In this document: positions 12,158-23,540 of the stretch, piece after piece
Numbering within the stretch: the first letter of the stretch is position 1
How the letters are laid out: the number at the start of each line of letters is the position of its first letter
Assembly (NCBI GenBank): GCA_018524725.1
Contig: JAEUWP010000176.1
Span: forward strand, 29,575-93,574
DNA length: 64,000 nucleotides
Direction of reading: 5' to 3'
From: Podaxis mareebaensis
Lineage: Eukaryota; Basidiomycota; Agaricomycetes; Agaricales; Agaricaceae
The notes under the pieces: model-generated
Told to the model about the DNA's origin: nothing
What the model saw: the letters and a program-made list of their open reading frames with translations, nothing else
Databases searched by the model: none
Position numbers and translations under genes: made by a program

Positions 12158-14341
12158 TCAATCGACGCCCCTCCCGATACTACTCTCAGTTTCCTCTATC
12201 TCGGATTTCCACAACTCGAATCGCTCTTGCTGATACAGTTTCTGAGCTTCAGCTAGATTCGAGGTCCTGTACTGCTGCAAGCCGTGATCCAACCCCCAGT
12301 ACCAGAACATTTTCTTCGACCCCTGCCCTACGACATACAGACCTGACTGAGTTTCGCTACCCCTGTATTTCCAGAGAATTTTGCTCTTGCACCAGGAAGC
12401 CAGGGTAGGGAAATAAGGTCGGATGACTCCTGATGTACGGAGCTTGTTAAACACCTTTGAAAGGCCGTCAGGAATAGTTAGCCGCATGGAAAACTCGTAC
12501 TGACCTCCCGGAGGTCGTTTAAATCAGAAATGTGAAGTTCATCCGAGGGAATTTGGCAAAATATTGTACCACGAACACGCTTGATGATGGAACCGCAGCT
12601 CCAAGATGTAGCACGCAAGGGGCCACCTTCAGGGAACAGATATGCGTCATTGAGTAGGGCTTTGGGAAAATCCATTCCTGCAAAGCCTTTTAGTAGCTGG
12701 GGATCCAAATCGGTCGAGGAACGAAACATGTGCAATGCTATAGAAATGTAATTGAAGGCGCGCGCCTTGAGGTAGGAGTTGACATATTCATTTGTGTATG
12801 GCCAAGAGAGCGAAGCTGCAGAATCGTGCATGCCAGGCGCTAATACTAGGTCTAGGGACTGCATTAGGACGTAAATTTAGGGGAAATAAATATATATGTT
12901 CACCTGAACCTCGAATAGTGTAACTTCTTTCGAGCTCAGTCCAGCGTTGAAGGTAGTGTTTGAACAAGCAGTTGTGCATTGCAGGCGTCGTGATGCAAAA
13001 TACGTCTGACCGTGCCGGGTCACGAAGAAAGTCATAGAATGACTTATGGTATAAGCTGAGGATTCCCCCAAGCCCATAAGCCTTCTGTTTGAGCCGTTCG
13101 ACGGCTTTAAAGTCCGCGTGGTAGAAGGGATGCGTGACGTCAATGGCGTCATCAAGGTCGAAAGGTTCGGGCAGATCCTGGAAGCGGAGGACGGCATGGA
13201 GTTCGTTGCATATTGTCTTGAGTTTGACTTCGGAAAATCCGAGTCTGTTGCTGAGGTGAATTGCGCCCCAATGTGTGTCGAATGAATAGAGGACCATGGT
13301 GGCGAGAAGTTGTTTGGCGGAAGGGAGGGTCCTTTTGTCAATACGCTTCATGATGAGCGAATAAAATGCGTCCAGTTCTGAAAAGGGTCGGTTTGTGACA
13401 GTGCTAGCAGTAGGATTACGACCGTGTCTTGATATAACGGCAAGAATCGCACAAAGTGCCTCTTCTAGTTCTAGAGAGCTAGAGTAATTCACGAACCGAA
13501 GGACCATTGATGCGTAAATAAACAGTCCAGCTGCGGCATCTACAAGTGTCTTCATATCCTTGTGGGAGGGCCATGGAGCTAGCATTGAGATATTACGACG
13601 TCGGAGGATGTTCTGAAACCCGTTACTGAGATAAAGCTCGATTTCTTGATCAACCTCGCGTGAAATGGGTAATATGGTCTGGTGACAAAGGAAGGAGATG
13701 TCTTCTTTGGAAAACATGGCTTCAATGTGAGGCTCTGGGCGGCTGAAAAATGCCCAGCGGAACGGAGTGGTGTGTTCCCTGACAGACGAAGAGATGATCT
13801 TGACGATTTCGGATTGTGCATCTTTACTCCCACACTCATCAAGTCCATCGATGAATATGGCCCTTTTTCCAACACATTTTCCACCTCTCTCCAGTTCCTG
13901 AAGCGGCTCGACAATCAAGCCCCTGAATTGCCACACCAGGGCTTTCGAAACTAGGGTCTTATCTTGACAGATCTTCTTGTCGAGCAAGTTGCGATAGTCA
14001 GGAAGCTCGGTGGAGAGTTGGTATGCAAGGGAGGTGAAGAAACGGGTATGATCGTCGCGTCCATTTATTGAGAAGAAGAATGCCGCGCCGAGTTGACCCA
14101 TGTTCTTAAGTTTTTCCACGCAGGTCTGGGCGATTGCGGTTTTTCCGACTCCAGCTGGACCCCTCATCCAATATATTGGTAAGGGATTATCGCCAACAGA
14201 GGGGACTGCCCAGCGGGTGACATCTTCGATATACTGTTCACGAGTTCCAGGAAAACAGTGAGGGGGAGGGTCACGGGCCAGAGAATCGTAAGTAGCATCG
14301 GGGACAGATTCTTTAAGTAGTATGTCAATGCCTTGGAAGGC
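12158..14341 (-). CDS. NACHT-domain NTPase (fungal nwd/NLR-like)
   Basis: Ends at 12158 after the SSIGRGVD codons. The longest exon (about 12907-14340) encodes a NACHT NTPase: CFPGTREQYIEDVTRW just before the domain, Walker A GPAGVGKTAIAQ (about 14130-14167), Walker B AIFIDGLDECGS (about 13830-13865), then FFSRPEPHIEAMF and the family's LSLYHKSFYDFLRDPARS box. After a short intron (about 12860-12904) a helical C-terminal region follows, with a further intron near 12440-12515. No WD40, ankyrin or TPR repeats were found, so this looks like the repeat-less version of these proteins. In fungi the family is linked to non-self recognition and programmed cell death; that role is inferred. The 5' end is unresolved: an acceptor (TTAG) lies at about 14341 and the upstream exon was not identified with certainty. 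It is flanked by Hsp70-like genes on both sides. Confidence 0.85.
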
Positions 14342-15756
14342 TAATTAGTATTTCCAGTTACTTTGCAATCCGGTGAAACGCACCGCCCATCCCGCTCGAG
14401 ATATTGAGGTTCTGGGTTGAATGATCCACAAACTGCCCATTCGTAACGAGTATGTTCTGGGCATTCTGGAAGACAGGCATTGGTAAATAGCGTAGAGGGG
14501 CTAGTCGAGTAGAATGCTGCGCGCCGCAGGTCATCAGTAAACAAGGCTGTATGTTGGCCGACTAGCGGCTGTGTAGACTGTAGTGTTCTAACTGACACAT
14601 GACCGCATCTCAGTGCCTGAGAGCTATAGTACGTCGAAATTGATCTTTTATCAATTCTGAAAGAGAAAATCCGTGATGGTGAAGAGGCTGCGGCGGCGGT
14701 TCAACAAAAAAAGGGGTAGTGATGTGACTGCTTCCGTCAGTCACGGAGCTTCAAACCACAGCGAATGGAGAGATACCGCGTCGAAACGCAGCACGAAGAT
14801 CGCGGGTATAGCGTCGGAATAGAATAGAGAACTGCAAACAAGCATGATAGAATAGAGACCGAATTTAAATGGCGTCGGTACTCGAGCTTTAAGTCAGAGA
14901 ACCAGAAGTTAAAAGAGAGACGGGTAATATTAGCTGCTGTACTACGAACACGGGGGTCCTTTTTATAGGCTAATGATGGTGAGCGGAAGAGGCGGCTGTC
15001 AGAGTATGTACGTCTACACGAAGGTGTCTAGTGAATATGCTACTTGAAAGAAATTTAATGGTGAGTACTATTTTTGCAGAGTTTGAAAGTGGTGAATGTA
15101 CTATGTTATGAAAATCCTATCCTAAGTGTCTAAGACTGAATAACGAGTGGGGGACGAAATACTGTGCGGTGACAGATTGGCGAACGGAATGTTTCACTTG
15201 ATTTGACGGCTCAGGAGGAGCGAGGTTACCGATTTCACGGGCAGCCGGTTTGCTCTCCCTACAATGGGATAACGAGAATCGATCACGAAACAAGTTATAT
15301 AGATGTTCATCAAGTTATTATTAACACAGTGTGTGCATACATACTCGATCTGCTCGAACAGGCTGTGGCTGAATAACGGAATGAGCACTCTATTACAAGA
15401 AAATTCGATATGGGGAGGGGGCTCACGAAACCACTCACCCGGCCCTCGGGTGTCAGAGTTGTCATGGGACATAGCTCCCTTCTTTCCTAGTTCCTAATTC
15501 GGTGTCCGGAGCCCCAGAGTAGCAGCCCATCTATAGCACACGCTCTCAAGACCCAGAAAAATTCTCCGGAGTCACCTAGGAGATTACCTCCAAAAAACTC
15601 AGTTCGGGAACCGCATTCACATCCAAGGAAGGGGCTGCCCAGACTTGACGGGTTATTGCATTGAACAAAGCCAGAAAAACAGACAATACATCCGAAAACA
15701 GTTGGCTACGCGGCCAAAGAAGAGTAGCGCAGGAAAAATTTCGATACAAGTCGATA
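14342..15756. other. Intergenic; may contain the NACHT 5' exon
   Basis: A minus-strand open frame at 14341-14598 ends at the presumed NACHT intron acceptor and could be its first exon, but the frame did not join cleanly. From 14600 to 15756 only short unrelated open frames occur. Nothing recognisable. Confidence 0.45.
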
Positions 15757-18280
15757 TCAATCCTTGTATTCAATGTCCGTATCAAAGACGACTTCAGCAG
15801 GACTCCTACATGGTGATGGCATGAATTATAAATTGATAAACGGAGAATGGGGATGTTAATAAGAATGGAAACTCACCGCATTTCGACACCCTTCAAAAGA
15901 ACAAAGATAACTTGTGCGTTATCAACTGTTAGGATTTGTAAGAGATGAACTTACGTCCTCGATCCATGCATACTGAGCTTTGAATTCAGTTAGGCCGAAT
16001 AGGATAATGATATCATATTCCACTTCATAGTATGTGCCTTGAGGCCCGGTGCGTGCTTCCAAACGCTCTACGAGACCAGAAAGATCGGCATGTACTGTAA
16101 AAATGTCGTGGAAGTTGGCTGGAGATGAGAATAATGGGTGATATTGAGCGACATGAGACCCAAACGACTGAAACAAACTAACCGGGGTCCTGGTCCAAGA
16201 ACTCGGGACATGCGAGACTGCCTCGGTAGCACGTAATGTGAGTGCGATTTTGTGTCTCCAGTCCTTCTTTATTACGAGCTTGTTCACGAAAAGGCTTCCG
16301 GAATTCCTGCGTATCTGTCACCTGGGTGTTCTATTCCATGCGATTATCAGCAACTCATGCAGCAAGGTGAACCGGGTATTGGAGTACTTTGACAAGTATA
16401 TCCGAGAAAGCTCCCGGAATAACGCGGTTCCCGCTCAAGGTAAGCACGGCCGTAGACATACGTCGAATATGTTCGTCGTTGAAGATATTGCAACCTCTTG
16501 CGCATCGTATGCCGTAGGTAAACTTCGAAACACGAGTCCGTACCGAGGGACGCAGGTAACCCGCAAGGGAACCGTCGGGAACTGCTTTGTTCCTTCACTC
16601 CCAGTCAGTGGCTGAGGGGTGTATATCCACGGATCAACTTACAAGTGAGGGTCTGGCCGGCACACATTGAATCCATGCGGCCGAAGCCTCTGCTCCAACT
16701 CAGAGAAGAGGTAATCACTCGCAGCGAAACCGCCGACAAGGAAGACCGACTACAATTATCTGAGCCTCCCGAGCCCCTTGCAAATCGGAAGATGCTTACA
16801 GTGACCGATTTGGTAGCAAGGCGTTCTTGTTCCAGCACCGCATCAACTATGCATTGGATCGATGGCTCAAAAAAGCTGGCAATGACGGATCTGGAGAGAG
16901 TCAGGTCAAATAAAAGTCAGGTTTGTTTCAGGGGTTGGCGCACCCCTCCAATCTGAGCCGACCTGCTCGGATCCCCCGGTTCGGATCCCTATCGCTGACG
17001 TTCCCAAACTTGATATATTGGGGGTCGTTTGGATCGCGGAAGGATAGCTTCGCGGACTTGTCAAACTTCTCCGTCATGAAGGGGACGTCATCATGAAAGC
17101 GTGACCCTAGCAAGTATTCTGTAAAATCTCATGAGACTTTTGATTGCCAATCAGTCCCGAGCAGTATCCAACAGACCGTCGAGGTATTTCCTTGCAGCGC
17201 GCGTAACGAAGACGGATCCTTTAAAATAAGCTAGCGAGTAACCCGTCAAAACCTGCCCTCGAGATGGATAGAGGGACCTACACTGGGCCACTGCGATTTC
17301 CTCAAACTCGTCACTCTGAGATGGCTTTCTTGCGTAGGTGCTAATATCCAGAGTTCCTCCACCGGCATCAACAATTGTAACACCATGGCCACGCTAGAAG
17401 AAAGAAAGCGTCAATTGGGATTAAAGATGAACGTAACTCACGACTTGCCTGGATAGAGTCGTTCATCAGCCCTCTTTCAATACAGAAATTCAAACTTGCT
17501 TCCCCTTCAGTGATGAAGGTTATACGCCTCTGATCCTCGGGCGTGTCCTGGATGAGTCCTGCTTGGACAGCGGCCCTCCTCATCAGCGTCTGCTGGGCTC
17601 CTTCCCATGCATTCGGGTGCGATAAGATGTATTCCTCCTTTCCAGATCTCCATAAGTTTGTACCGTCTACTGGGTTTGTCTCCTCGATGTACGTCCTCGC
17701 ACATTGCTTCATGTACTTGAGGAAATCCGCGAAGACATCAACAGCAGTTTTCCCAGAGGGAAGAGGCGGTATTTCCGCAGTGACAGAGCTCGATGTTTGG
17801 GTCCTAGGTCGAAGGTGAAGCTTGAACCTGATGGTAGTGCACTTAGAGACGAAATATATTGTTAATGGAAGAGAGATTATTACCACTCGGCTTTAACCCA
17901 GTTCGACTCATCAGCGAGAGCTTCAATTCCTTCGCTCTCTGTCTCAGCGCCGATTGCACGAGGAGTCCCGTCTTCTGCGTAGTATATCACCGTCGGTACT
18001 TTGGCATCGCCACCGGCGTTCGCTCGACCCGGAAACCTAAGCATTCGTCAGACATTTTAGCAGCATACAGATGAACGAAGCCCATATGACCTTGTCACTG
18101 GGCTTATCTTCGGCTCTAAGCCAGGATCGAGGATCCTAGCAGGACATATTTGTGAGTAACAGGCATCTCAAAGGGATCCTAAGGGACACACGTATAAGAT
18201 ATGCCACTGTAAGTGGTCCCGACGTCAAACGCAAGAACCAGTTTTCGTTCAGTACCTGCGTAAGGAGCTCGGGAAGGCAT
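15757..18280 (-). CDS. Hsp70-like ATPase, copy 4
   Basis: ATG at 18280 (MPSRAPYAGTERKLVLAF), stop TGA at 15757-15759 after FDTDIEYKD. The same exon layout as the other copies: phosphate-1 FDVGTTYSGISYT in exon 1, HPNAWEGAQQTLMRRAAVQAG (about 17545-17620), phosphate-2 DAGGGTLDISTYARK (about 17335-17385), DPQYIKFGNVSDRDPN (about 16980-17030), adenosine motif LVGGFAASDYLF (about 16700-16745) and FGLTEFKAQYAWIED. The last intron (GTGAGT..ATGTAG) sits between GVEMR and SPAEVVF, the position used in copies 1-3, which argues that the four genes arose by duplication of an intron-containing ancestor. No disabling lesion was seen. Beyond the NACHT gene, it is the last copy of the array. Confidence 0.87.
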
Positions 18281-18686
18281 TCGTACACGTTGGTTGTTCG
18301 AACACTCTGCATGCGGTGTCTCTTAATATATGTTTCATACCTCAGGCGCTAGGATACTTGCAGCGTGTAGCACACGACGTTGAGAAGACTCCCCTTGGGG
18401 CAGCCATTCCGTTATATCACTGCGCAACTGCGGATTTGGGCTGGGTAGAACAAGATTATGGGTGACCGTTGACCACACGCCTCGCCTACAACAGCCACAG
18501 GAAGCTAAAAAGCACGTTTCTTTCCAGGTATGATCGGTGGCGTTTGGTACTAGGCTGACAGCACTCACATCCAGCGAATGGTTGCGTCACGCTCGAGAAT
18601 AACTTGGAAGGGCTCTGGAGTCACTCATAAAAGAAGGAAAACAGGAAAATATCAAGTTTATCTGTTCATTTGGTGGTTCCGCGAGG
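18281..18686. other. Intergenic with upstream blocks of Hsp70-like copy 4
   Basis: Block 1-like sequence at about 18359-18390 and block 2 at 18413-18436 (ATATCACTGCGCAACTGCGG) resemble the regions upstream of copies 1 and 2 at similar distances from the ATG. The remainder, up to the GH105 stop, shows no gene. Confidence 0.45.
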
Positions 18687-20256
18687 TTACAGGCGCTCGA
18701 TCTCCAAGCTGGCAAGTAAGAATGCTGCCAGCCCTTTTAGATCATTCACATCAACGGCCTGACTAACATAATACTGTTGCGCAAATTTAGACTGCATGCA
18801 TACAGTTAAAGTTTAATGGACCACTCACATTGAAATCCCCTGTCGTGTCCAAACTGCCGACCTGGACATCACACGTCAGCTACCACCGCGGAAAGATCAG
18901 TGGAACCTTCACGCACGATCACAGTATTCAACCAATTCATCGTTCCATCCGAATTCTCAACTACCCAATTCTTCACCATATAGTCATAAGCCTTCCTCGC
19001 GGCACGCAATATACTTCCGTCCGCAGTGTCCTTCACGTAACCCAGCCTTAAGGCCTTCAACATCGAGTACACGTACATCGCACTTCCGCTGCTCTCGAAG
19101 TAGTTCTTTGCTCTCCCAGGTTGCGTGATCACAAGCCACCAAACCCCAGAAGTTGGATCAGCAGCATCCCGGATTCGAGGGATGAGCGTTCTCAAAATTG
19201 ACAGGATACGCTGATACCCAGGGTTATCCTGGGGGAAGATCTCAAGAATGTCGACGAGTGCCATCGAGTACCACCCAAGCGCCCGATCCCACACTTCCGG
19301 TGAATGCCCGCGATCTGGAGATGCCCATACAGTCTTGTGAGAAAAATCGTATCCATGATAGAGGAGCCCTGTGTTGTTCGGCGCGGTCGCATTCTGGACT
19401 GTGTTCTCGAACATCAAAGTATACTGCTGAGCGATATCGGCTAAGAATGGGGGTCAGAATCCTAGCCAGGTAGTCGAACTAGAAAATCAGGCACCCCAAG
19501 CTGTCGCATTGTCGGACTGGAACCGCTTTGTATAGTCGGCATAGAAGATTTCACCCATGTAGACACCGTCGAGCCAGCCTTCGCAGGTCAGCCGTAGCAT
19601 GTCCCTCGGAGGCGGAGACATACCTTGGTTGGGATATTTGAGTTTATGCCAGAATTGTCCTTGGGCAGTTCGTGGGTGGGAGTTAAGTTGGCCCCTGAAT
19701 ATGTCTGCTGCGACCTTGTATTTGGCTTGGCCGGTAGTCTCGAGCCTGAAACATAGGAAGAGTGAACTCGAGGGGGGCCACAAAAAGGGCCTTGCTGACG
19801 TACAGATAAAGGAATGTAGGTCCAGTCCTAACGAGGCATTCATGAGTTCTGACTGTACACCAAAGTTGAAACTGGTTCACCTCAGGGGATCTAAAACGAA
19901 ATCGGCCACGCTCGAAGTGATGTTTCAGTCAAAGAATGAATGGAAAAGCAACCCAAATCAGCATACTTGTAACTTCCGTGTACAGTCCCGTTTGAAAAAA
20001 CGATATTGTCCACCGCACGTTGGATGTAGTCAAAATATGTCTTATTTCCAGTCCTCTCGAACAGCTGGCGTAAACCCCATTGGAATTCCCCATGCTCGTA
20101 GGAAACGATCGCCCTCCCGCTCGAATCAAGGCCGTTCCCTTGGCCACGCGCGATGGCGGAGTCGGCAGCCCACACAGCATAGGACTGCGGGCGTGCAACA
20201 ACGGCTGTTGCAAAGGTCAAGCTGAGATATAGGCACAATAAAAGCCAGGGTATCAT
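18687..20256 (-). CDS. Secreted GH105 unsaturated rhamnogalacturonyl hydrolase
   Basis: ATG at 20256 was chosen over the longer frame because it gives a clean signal peptide, MIPWLLLCLYLSLTFATAVVA. Then come YEHGEFQWGLRQLFERTGN, the region with WLDGVYMGEIFYADYTKRF (about 19510-19580), HSPEVWDRALGWYSMALVDIL (about 19240-19310) and GRAKNYFESSGSAMYVYSML (about 19050-19110). These are GH105 hallmarks; the Asp in WLDGVYMG is probably the catalytic residue (inference). The enzyme removes the unsaturated uronic acid that lyases leave on rhamnogalacturonan oligosaccharides, so it serves pectin breakdown. Two small C-terminal introns are needed, one starting GTGCGTG near 18924 to skip an in-frame TGA; the end is then ASLEIERL and TAA at 18687. 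N-glycosylation sequons (NKT, NGT) fit a secreted protein. Confidence 0.85.
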
Positions 20257-21715
20257 TTCAAACGGTCCGTGAGAGGCAAAGGCAAGCAATCCAATCTGCT
20301 TTAAAGCGCGCCACGTAGGTCCTGGAATGTATTCTTTCTCCGTCCATCGACGGTCCGTACACTGGAACAGCGGCACAACAGTGGGCTTAGTGTTTTGAGA
20401 ACGCGGCTTCGAATGTCGACTGTGTGAAGAACCCGAATCACGAGTCTTGCCTTGCGGGCCGGACCTTCATCCGATCGTCCAGGGTATTCTAGGCGAGAAC
20501 GTGTGGGAGATGTCCATGTCATTAGGTATTGGAGAGTGTGCCATCAACGAACAAACAAGAGTCACCAGCGTAAGCATTGAGGAGGACTTTGGAGGGGGTG
20601 TTATGTGGTGTGGCGCGTTACCGACCGAATCCTGAGCACAATGAGTAGACTCGAGACCTGAGAGTCGAAACACCGGTCAGTTGGCTTTGGTGTTATTTGG
20701 TTAGGAGGACATTATCAACGTCGCCGTCATGACTGTTCATAAGTACCGCACAGCAACAGCAGAGGGCAGAAATAAATAAGTCTTGTTCCGCGAATCTTCT
20801 GCCTTCATTCCGTTATCATGTATGCTGTTGTAGCTGCCGTACTATGGGATGGGTATTGGTTGAAAAAGGGTGAAGTGCCGTCGTGCCCGATGTCGAGATT
20901 ATAAACAGCACTACCCCAGGCTTCAAATCGACCCAAGGCAATATCATCTGACCGCACGGTGGCAACGTTTAACACATTCGTTGTTATCAGTTGTCCTCGA
21001 CGCTCGGAGCGCTTGACGCCTTTTTGTGAGAACGCCGTTGAGACGATAAGTGCTCGGAAAAGACGATTCCTTGTTGGAAGATATGACGGGCCCAGCCGGA
21101 AATCCGGAGGCAACAATGACGAATCACGGAGTCGGTAAGAGGTTCTAGACGTATCCGGCATGGAAATACCATTTGGACACTATGACATCAAGCACTTGCA
21201 TCCACATCAACATTTTCTTCGAGTTCGAGGGTAGGATGGCAACTAGAAACGCTGAAGAATCAAACCAACCAGGAACAATCTAGTATTACATGCATTCACA
21301 GATCAACATCTTCACTACACCACATCACTACTACAAAGGCAAAAGGAAGCAAAAAAAAAAAAGAGCACCGGGGCAAATCAATGTAGTATAATACAAAGGA
21401 GGGGTATTCCACCAGAAGGCGGATGGAAAGATAGCGATGACATATGTGAATGGATCAGGAAGCTGCCACATGGCAGGGGCGAATATTGAGGGAAAGTGAG
21501 GAATAAATAGAATGAATGGATGGATGGGATGGGATGGGATAAATGCAGCACAAGGGGGGAAGAAAGGTCTAAAACTAGAGCGAATCCAATAATACGATAC
21601 TCTTAGTTCGTCCCGGGGTTCCGAAGTTCCGTTTGTCCGATGCAGAATCCAATTCCGTCCCCGTCACTCTTACTCTATTCTTCACACCTCTTTCCCACCT
21701 CACAAACAAGGGTGC
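20257..21715. other. Intergenic, small repeats
   Basis: No gene recognised. An A-rich run lies at about 21347-21362, and a short GGGAT/GGAT tandem tract at about 21511-21541 just beyond the 3' end of the carrier gene. Short open frames at 20447-20673 and 20805-21161 have no family features. Confidence 0.55.
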
Positions 21716-23540
21716 TTAGAGGAAGGTGTACCCCTTGCTCCTCGACCAATCCACACCATTCTTCAGCTGTTCCAATGTCAAGAAGATGAGAATGGTGGTA
21801 GGTTGCAACCTCGTCCATGCAGGCACCCATCCCTTGAACATGAACATCGGACCGTCGGCTTTCATCGATTGACGGATCACGGCAAGAGTAGAGTTTGAGC
21901 CTGGGCCGGAGGCGTTCATAATTCGGCTCTGTACATCATTGATTAGGCCCTGCTCTGATACGGAGAGATAAGCAGCGGGTTATCCAAGTACCTTGAGGAC
22001 ATCAGCAGGCGAGCAGACAGTCGTAGCAACGGTTCCCTACACGTCTCCTGTATCAGGACACGGTTTCCTGAGGGCAACAGAGCATATACTCACAGCGGCA
22101 AACGAAGCAGTAAAATGACACATAATGTTATCCTCGAAGTATCGCGTCTTCAGCAGCTCGGCCTTGAAGAAATCATAAGACGCGAGCTGAGACGCGTTCA
22201 TCAAGACTGCACGGAATACGTTTGGCCCGACGCCACGGCCAAGCGAGGAAATACCCTCTTCGCGTACCATCTAACAACAGAACATCATCGTTGTCAGTAA
22301 GCGATAAAATAGGGGTTCAAAACACCAAGATAAGATATAAGGGGGGTTGCCAAGCAGGTACCGAGATATCCGAGGGTCAAAATTGCAATATCCATTGTTA
22401 ATTACCCCGCATGACATGACGTGTGACGTGTGCGGGGTAAACCGGGGCAAGCGACGTCGGGCGCTTAGAGCGACATAAGGGCGGTATCGGGAGGGTGTAC
22501 ACTCACTCTGAAAAGGGCATCGAAACAGTGTTTATAGTTGAACCGCTTCTCGGGGGGTTTCGCGAAATCTCCTTGCAGGCGTACCATCACAATTTCTGAT
22601 TACCCACGCAAAGACCGCGGGACAAGCCATGTCAGCAAGTGACGTCGTCAAACGAGAAGGATACACGTATGCAATTCTCACCTCCTGGATTCCCGATAAA
22701 TCCAGCGATACCGCCAGCTGTGGAGAGGAAGAATCATTTGAATCGGCATATGCGAGAGAAGCACGAAAGGAGTTTCATAGCCACATACCCATACTGCCAG
22801 CCGCCGCGAGTTTCCATGCGGGGGCATCTTTACCCGCACCGAGGATCTTCTTGCTCTCATCGTAAGCCCAGAAACGACACATCGAGTAAGACATCTGGCG
22901 GAGCCAGGTCCCTGTGATACCATCGAAGAGGCCGCGGAAGCCTGGACATCACCAATGTTCGGACACGAAAGGAAGATAGGAGATAGGGTGAATGGAAGAT
23001 GTAAGGGACAATGAGACCGACGACAGGACGGACGGAAAGCGGGATACAAGAGGGAGGGTTGATCGGGTGGAACAGGAAGAGCAGGCCAATGTGGAAGCAG
23101 ACGATCAGAAAGGGTCCAAGGAGATGACAGTTTATGTTCATCGTTAGTTGGTGTTTTGTATCCGGGAAAAGTAATCTACTCGCCTGCGGTTCGGACCGTT
23201 TTCTTCATACTCGCAATCATCCGCTTATCACCCGACGCTTGCAGTCTCACTTTCGTGAGATCCAGCGGACTAGATTACGCGGCACATTGAGCCACCGTCG
23301 ACACGGCACAACCAACGGATCTTGCGCTTACTGGGTAATGGATGCGGCTATGGTAGCAGCGACGCCTGCAGGAGTATATAAGTCAAACATGAGGGAGCTG
23401 CCACTGAGGACATCGATAATGGACGAACCTCCGAGCCAAAATGGGTAGGGCTTCTTTGGGGCGGCGACAGCAGATGACGGGGGTACTGGGGTTGGAGGGA
23501 CAGCTCCTGCAATTGGCGGAGTTTGGGTCTTGGAAGCCAT
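21716..23540 (-). CDS. DIC1: Mitochondrial dicarboxylate carrier (SLC25 family)
   Basis: Start MASKTQTPPIAG at 23540, stop TAA at 21716-21718. The Ala/Pro-rich leader is followed by YPFWLGG, VAATIAASIT and the first carrier signature PLDLTKVRLQ (about 23240-23280). Then come FRGLFDGITGTWLRQMSYSM (about 22880-22950), the second repeat around GNPGEIVMVRLQ, MVREEGISSLGRGVGPNVFR with VLMNASQLASYDFFKAEL (about 22130-22270), and the third repeat with SPADVLK..SRIMN and FMFKGWVPAWTRLQPTTILIF. The order and wording fit the malate/succinate-phosphate antiporter DIC1 of the inner mitochondrial membrane. At least seven short introns break it. It lies apart from the accessory families and looks like an ordinary housekeeping gene. 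Confidence 0.88.
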
